Shown piece by piece: positions 22,991-24,851 of a DNA stretch of 24,851 nt. The notes under the pieces are model-generated. The model saw only the letters and a program-made list of their open reading frames with translations, had not been told where the DNA came from and ran no database searches. The stretch spans positions 1-24,851 of the forward strand of contig CAUDEL010000045.1 in the NCBI GenBank assembly GCA_958448555.1, written 5' to 3'. How positions within the stretch are numbered: the stretch's first letter is position 1; every line of letters begins with the position of its first letter. The DNA is from Limiplasma sp958448555 (GTDB lineage Bacteria > Bacillota > Clostridia > Christensenellales > Aristaeellaceae). The translations under genes and the position numbers were made by a program.

Positions 22991-24136
22991 TCAGCCCTCT
23001 GCCTGCGGCGGGAACAGCGCCTCCAGAACATGCGTAAGCCGTTCGTTGAGGCCATCCATGCCCGCGCCCTCGTCCTCTACCCGCATGCAGTACAGCACAA
23101 GCCAGTCAAAGGCATTGCGCGGGTCCAACATGCGGTAACCGCACTCTGCCAGCATCTGATTGATTCTCATGTATGAAGAACGAAACGTCACATCCGCGTC
23201 GTCCGCCGGAGGCTCTTGCTCCCAATCCTCGTCCACCCATTCTTCCTGCGGCTCCTCGCCGCCGTCCGTAGCCAGAAAAAGCAGGATCAGCACCTTGCGC
23301 GTGACATCCATCCTTCGGTTCTTCATCCTGGACAGTACAATTTCATCCGGCCAGTCGGCAAGGATGCTGCGCCTCTTCTCCTCCAGCATCCTTCCCTCCC
23401 GGACGGAAGGCAGCTTGCGGTCCAGGTATTCCTGTACGATTTCACGGATGGTATAGCGCCTTTCGCTCTTTAGGCCATAGGACTCTGGCTTCTCCAACAC
23501 CTTCAGCATCGCCGTAAACTGCCGGTAGGCGCTGTTGTGCAGGCGGCCGAGCCTTCCAGCCGCACGGCTGAGGAACTCCCGCAGCTCCTCCTCCGTGCCG
23601 CATTGCTTCATTTCCTGACGAATCAGCGGCGTAAAGCTGGCCGCTTGCGCCGTTTCATCGGCGCAAGCTTCCTCCGGCATCACACGCTCAAGCAGCCCCT
23701 GCGCCTCCCGGTAGCTCATGCCACGCTCAAGCGCATACGCATAGACCAGCTCTCTTGGATCGCGCCAGTGCAGGCCTTCTTCCCCCGTCATGGTCAAAAA
23801 CGCGTCCGCGTCTTCCGTGTTCAGATGAAGTACGAAGCAAAGCTCCAGCAGGTCCTCCCTCGCCGTCGGCTGATACTTTCCAGCCAGCCATCCCCGGACC
23901 TTCTTGTCAACGGACATCCTGCTTCGTCCGGCGTCATTGGCGCACAGACCGTTTACCAAAAGCTCCCTGACCTCCCTGTCGCTTGCAAACAGGCTCAAGA
24001 CATCCTTGAATTTGCGTATTTCCACCTTTTCCAGCAGTTGAATCGCGGCCTCCTGCGGAGACAGGCCGTCCTTCGTCGCCGCCTCGTATGCGGCAAGGGA
24101 AACAACGGTCATGGAAGCGCTGTCTCCTGCTTTCAT
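22991..24136 (-). CDS. helix-turn-helix-like protein of a clostridial family associated with signalling genes
   Basis: A 381-residue soluble protein. Residues about 55-115 (REVRELLVNGLC ... MSVDKKVRGWLAGKYQPTAREDLLELCFVLHL) resemble an XRE-like DNA-binding region of the kind in which NWL-G is followed by LLELCF-L-L. It continues with GLHWRDPRELVYAYALERGMSYREA, a segment I associate with uncharacterised clostridial proteins near kinases. The C-terminal half is charged and helical (EEPQEEWVDEDWEQEPPADD), with no signal peptide. I chose ATG 24136, after AAGGTGTGATTGG, a site like that of the kinase gene; ATG 24112 is possible. It lies 66 nt before the kinase-NTPase gene and may regulate the island or feed signals to it. 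The family assignment comes from pattern memory only. Confidence 0.65.
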   Translation of the reverse strand: MKAGDSASMTVVSLAAYEAATKDGLSPQEAAIQLLEKVEIRKFKDVLSLFASDREVRELLVNGLCANDAGRSRMSVDKKVRGWLAGKYQPTAREDLLELCFVLHLNTEDADAFLTMTGEEGLHWRDPRELVYAYALERGMSYREAQGLLERVMPEEACADETAQAASFTPLIRQEMKQCGTEEELREFLSRAAGRLGRLHNSAYRQFTAMLKVLEKPESYGLKSERRYTIREIVQEYLDRKLPSVREGRMLEEKRRSILADWPDEIVLSRMKNRRMDVTRKVLILLFLATDGGEEPQEEWVDEDWEQEPPADDADVTFRSSYMRINQMLAECGYRMLDPRNAFDWLVLYCMRVEDEGAGMDGLNERLTHVLEALFPPQAEG

Positions 24137-24670
24137 CCAATCACACCTTCTTCTCCCCGGCCTGCCCGATTGTCCAGCCAGCAAGCCAACTTTATTTCCA
24201 TATCTGCGCATAGGCTGTCACGCATGCAAGCTGTCCTGTCAGACGCGCTATCTTCCTTTTCGGCTTCGGCCGCGCTGCCACAGCCCGTACCGCCCCAATT
24301 CCCGAACGGGTATCCTATTGCTAGAGTCTATCATGATTTGCCTCAGAGAGTCAACGTCTTCCTTTTTGCTGAAACGCTGCGGAAAGATCCATCCCGGACC
24401 GTTGCATCCATACGCTGTCGAGGGGAAGGCCATGTCATTGGAAGCTATCGCCCGCTTTAGGCCAGAGCTCCTGCTATTTTCCAGCGGAGACATCGGCCCT
24501 TATCCTGCAAAAGGCCGATTAGCTTTGATTTGCGCGTTACTGCCCTTGCAGTCAATTCCGCTTCTGGCCTGTTAACCTCCAGCAGGTTATCAGGAGCAGA
24601 CGGCCTCCCGCCCTACATCTTCGGATATGCCGTTTTATGGACCTGCCGCAGTTTTTTCCTCTGGAAGAAA
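24137..24670. other. intergenic stretch without a convincing gene
   Basis: This separates the island from the ribosomal RNA operon. An 81-residue open frame (24248-24493, minus) has no ribosome site and resembles nothing known. The only signal I can propose is a promoter around 24325-24354. A short palindrome CCCG-AA-CGGG sits at 24301-24310. Confidence 0.5.
24325..24354 (-). promoter_or_regulatory. tentative promoter upstream of the helix-turn-helix-like gene
   Basis: TTGACT (24349-24354) and TAGACT (24325-24330) on the minus strand are separated by 18 bases. It would give a leader of about 180 nt to the gene starting at 24136. The match is fair and the leader long, so this is a weak call. 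Confidence 0.35.
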
Positions 24671-24708
24671 ATAAAAAGAGCTCCGATATCAAATCAATAT
24701 CGGAACCC
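24671..24708 (-). terminator. intrinsic terminator of the rRNA-tRNA operon
   Basis: Six bases after the tRNA 3' end, a 12-bp stem with a 7-nt loop forms. Its core TCCGATAT/ATATCGGA is perfect and the outer part includes G-U pairs. TTTTTATTTT follows on the minus strand. It should end the ribosomal RNA transcript and insulate the island from it. Confidence 0.88.
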
Positions 24709-24714
24709 GTTTTA

Positions 24715-24789
<75 letters not shown>

Positions 24790-24797
24790 ATATGAAA

Positions 24798-24851
24798 TGC
24801 GGCAGCGACCTACTCTCCCGGGCCGTCTCCAGCCAAGTACCATCGGCGTGC
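24798..24851 (-). rRNA. rrf: 5S ribosomal RNA, 3' part only
   Basis: The minus strand reads CCGATGGTACTTGGC, then GGGAGAGTAGGTCGCTGCCG, the usual 3' end of a Bacillota 5S rRNA. The 5' part, and presumably 23S and 16S, lie beyond the right edge. The exact 3' end may be off by a few bases. Confidence 0.93.

Noticed and set aside
24248..24493. 81-residue minus-strand frame as a small gene
   Set aside because: No ribosome site and no recognisable features; it also covers the only promoter-like sequence in the gap.

Overview
The window looks like part of the chromosome of an anaerobic Bacillota (class Clostridia). Shine-Dalgarno sites are strong (AAGGAGG and close variants), promoters are sigma-A like, and the BspA-type leucine-rich repeats and the helix-turn-helix, kinase and STAND-type proteins are of kinds common in clostridial genomes. 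Every supported gene lies on the minus strand. Base composition changes near 9.4 kb. The left part is moderate in GC (one sampled 60-base line at 7141 is 28/60 GC). The right part is clearly GC-rich (the line at 14041 is 39/60).

Left edge (1-1122): two copies of a short palindromic repeat, then a decayed gene for a secreted PepSY-like protein. It has a frameshift and an ACG codon where the start should be. A gene-free stretch follows.

Sugar-acid operon (1123-9326, read right to left): an IclR repressor with its own promoter and operator-like palindromes, then a DapA/NanA-type aldolase, a sugar-binding protein, two ABC permeases, an FAD oxidoreductase, a ribokinase-family kinase and a SIS-domain isomerase. 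The genes are nearly contiguous and end at a terminator-like hairpin. The isomerase keeps all five residues I associate with D-arabinose-5-phosphate isomerases. Aldolase, pentose kinase and arabinose-5-phosphate isomerase together would convert 3-deoxy-octulosonate (KDO) to pyruvate plus D-arabinose, then arabinose-5-phosphate, then ribulose-5-phosphate. I therefore propose a KDO or related ulosonate scavenging pathway; this is inference.

Kinase/Hsp70/HerA island (9477-24136): a helix-turn-helix-like protein; a fused Ser/Thr kinase, NACHT-type NTPase and transmembrane protein; a secreted protein translationally coupled to it; then, from a second promoter, a small protein, a papain-like (C39-fold) cysteine peptidase homologue with a coupled partner, another small protein, a membrane-anchored Hsp70-like ATPase, a HerA/DUF87 ATPase, two proteins of unknown function and a BspA-type leucine-rich protein. 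Two small proteins share an EQQEMD[K/R]F motif, and the peptidase homologue has a weaker version. I read the set as a membrane-associated signalling and translocation (or conflict) system that I cannot match to a described one.

Right edge (24137-24851): a stretch with no convincing gene, then the end of a ribosomal RNA operon on the minus strand: 5S rRNA (partial), tRNA-Asn and a strong intrinsic terminator.
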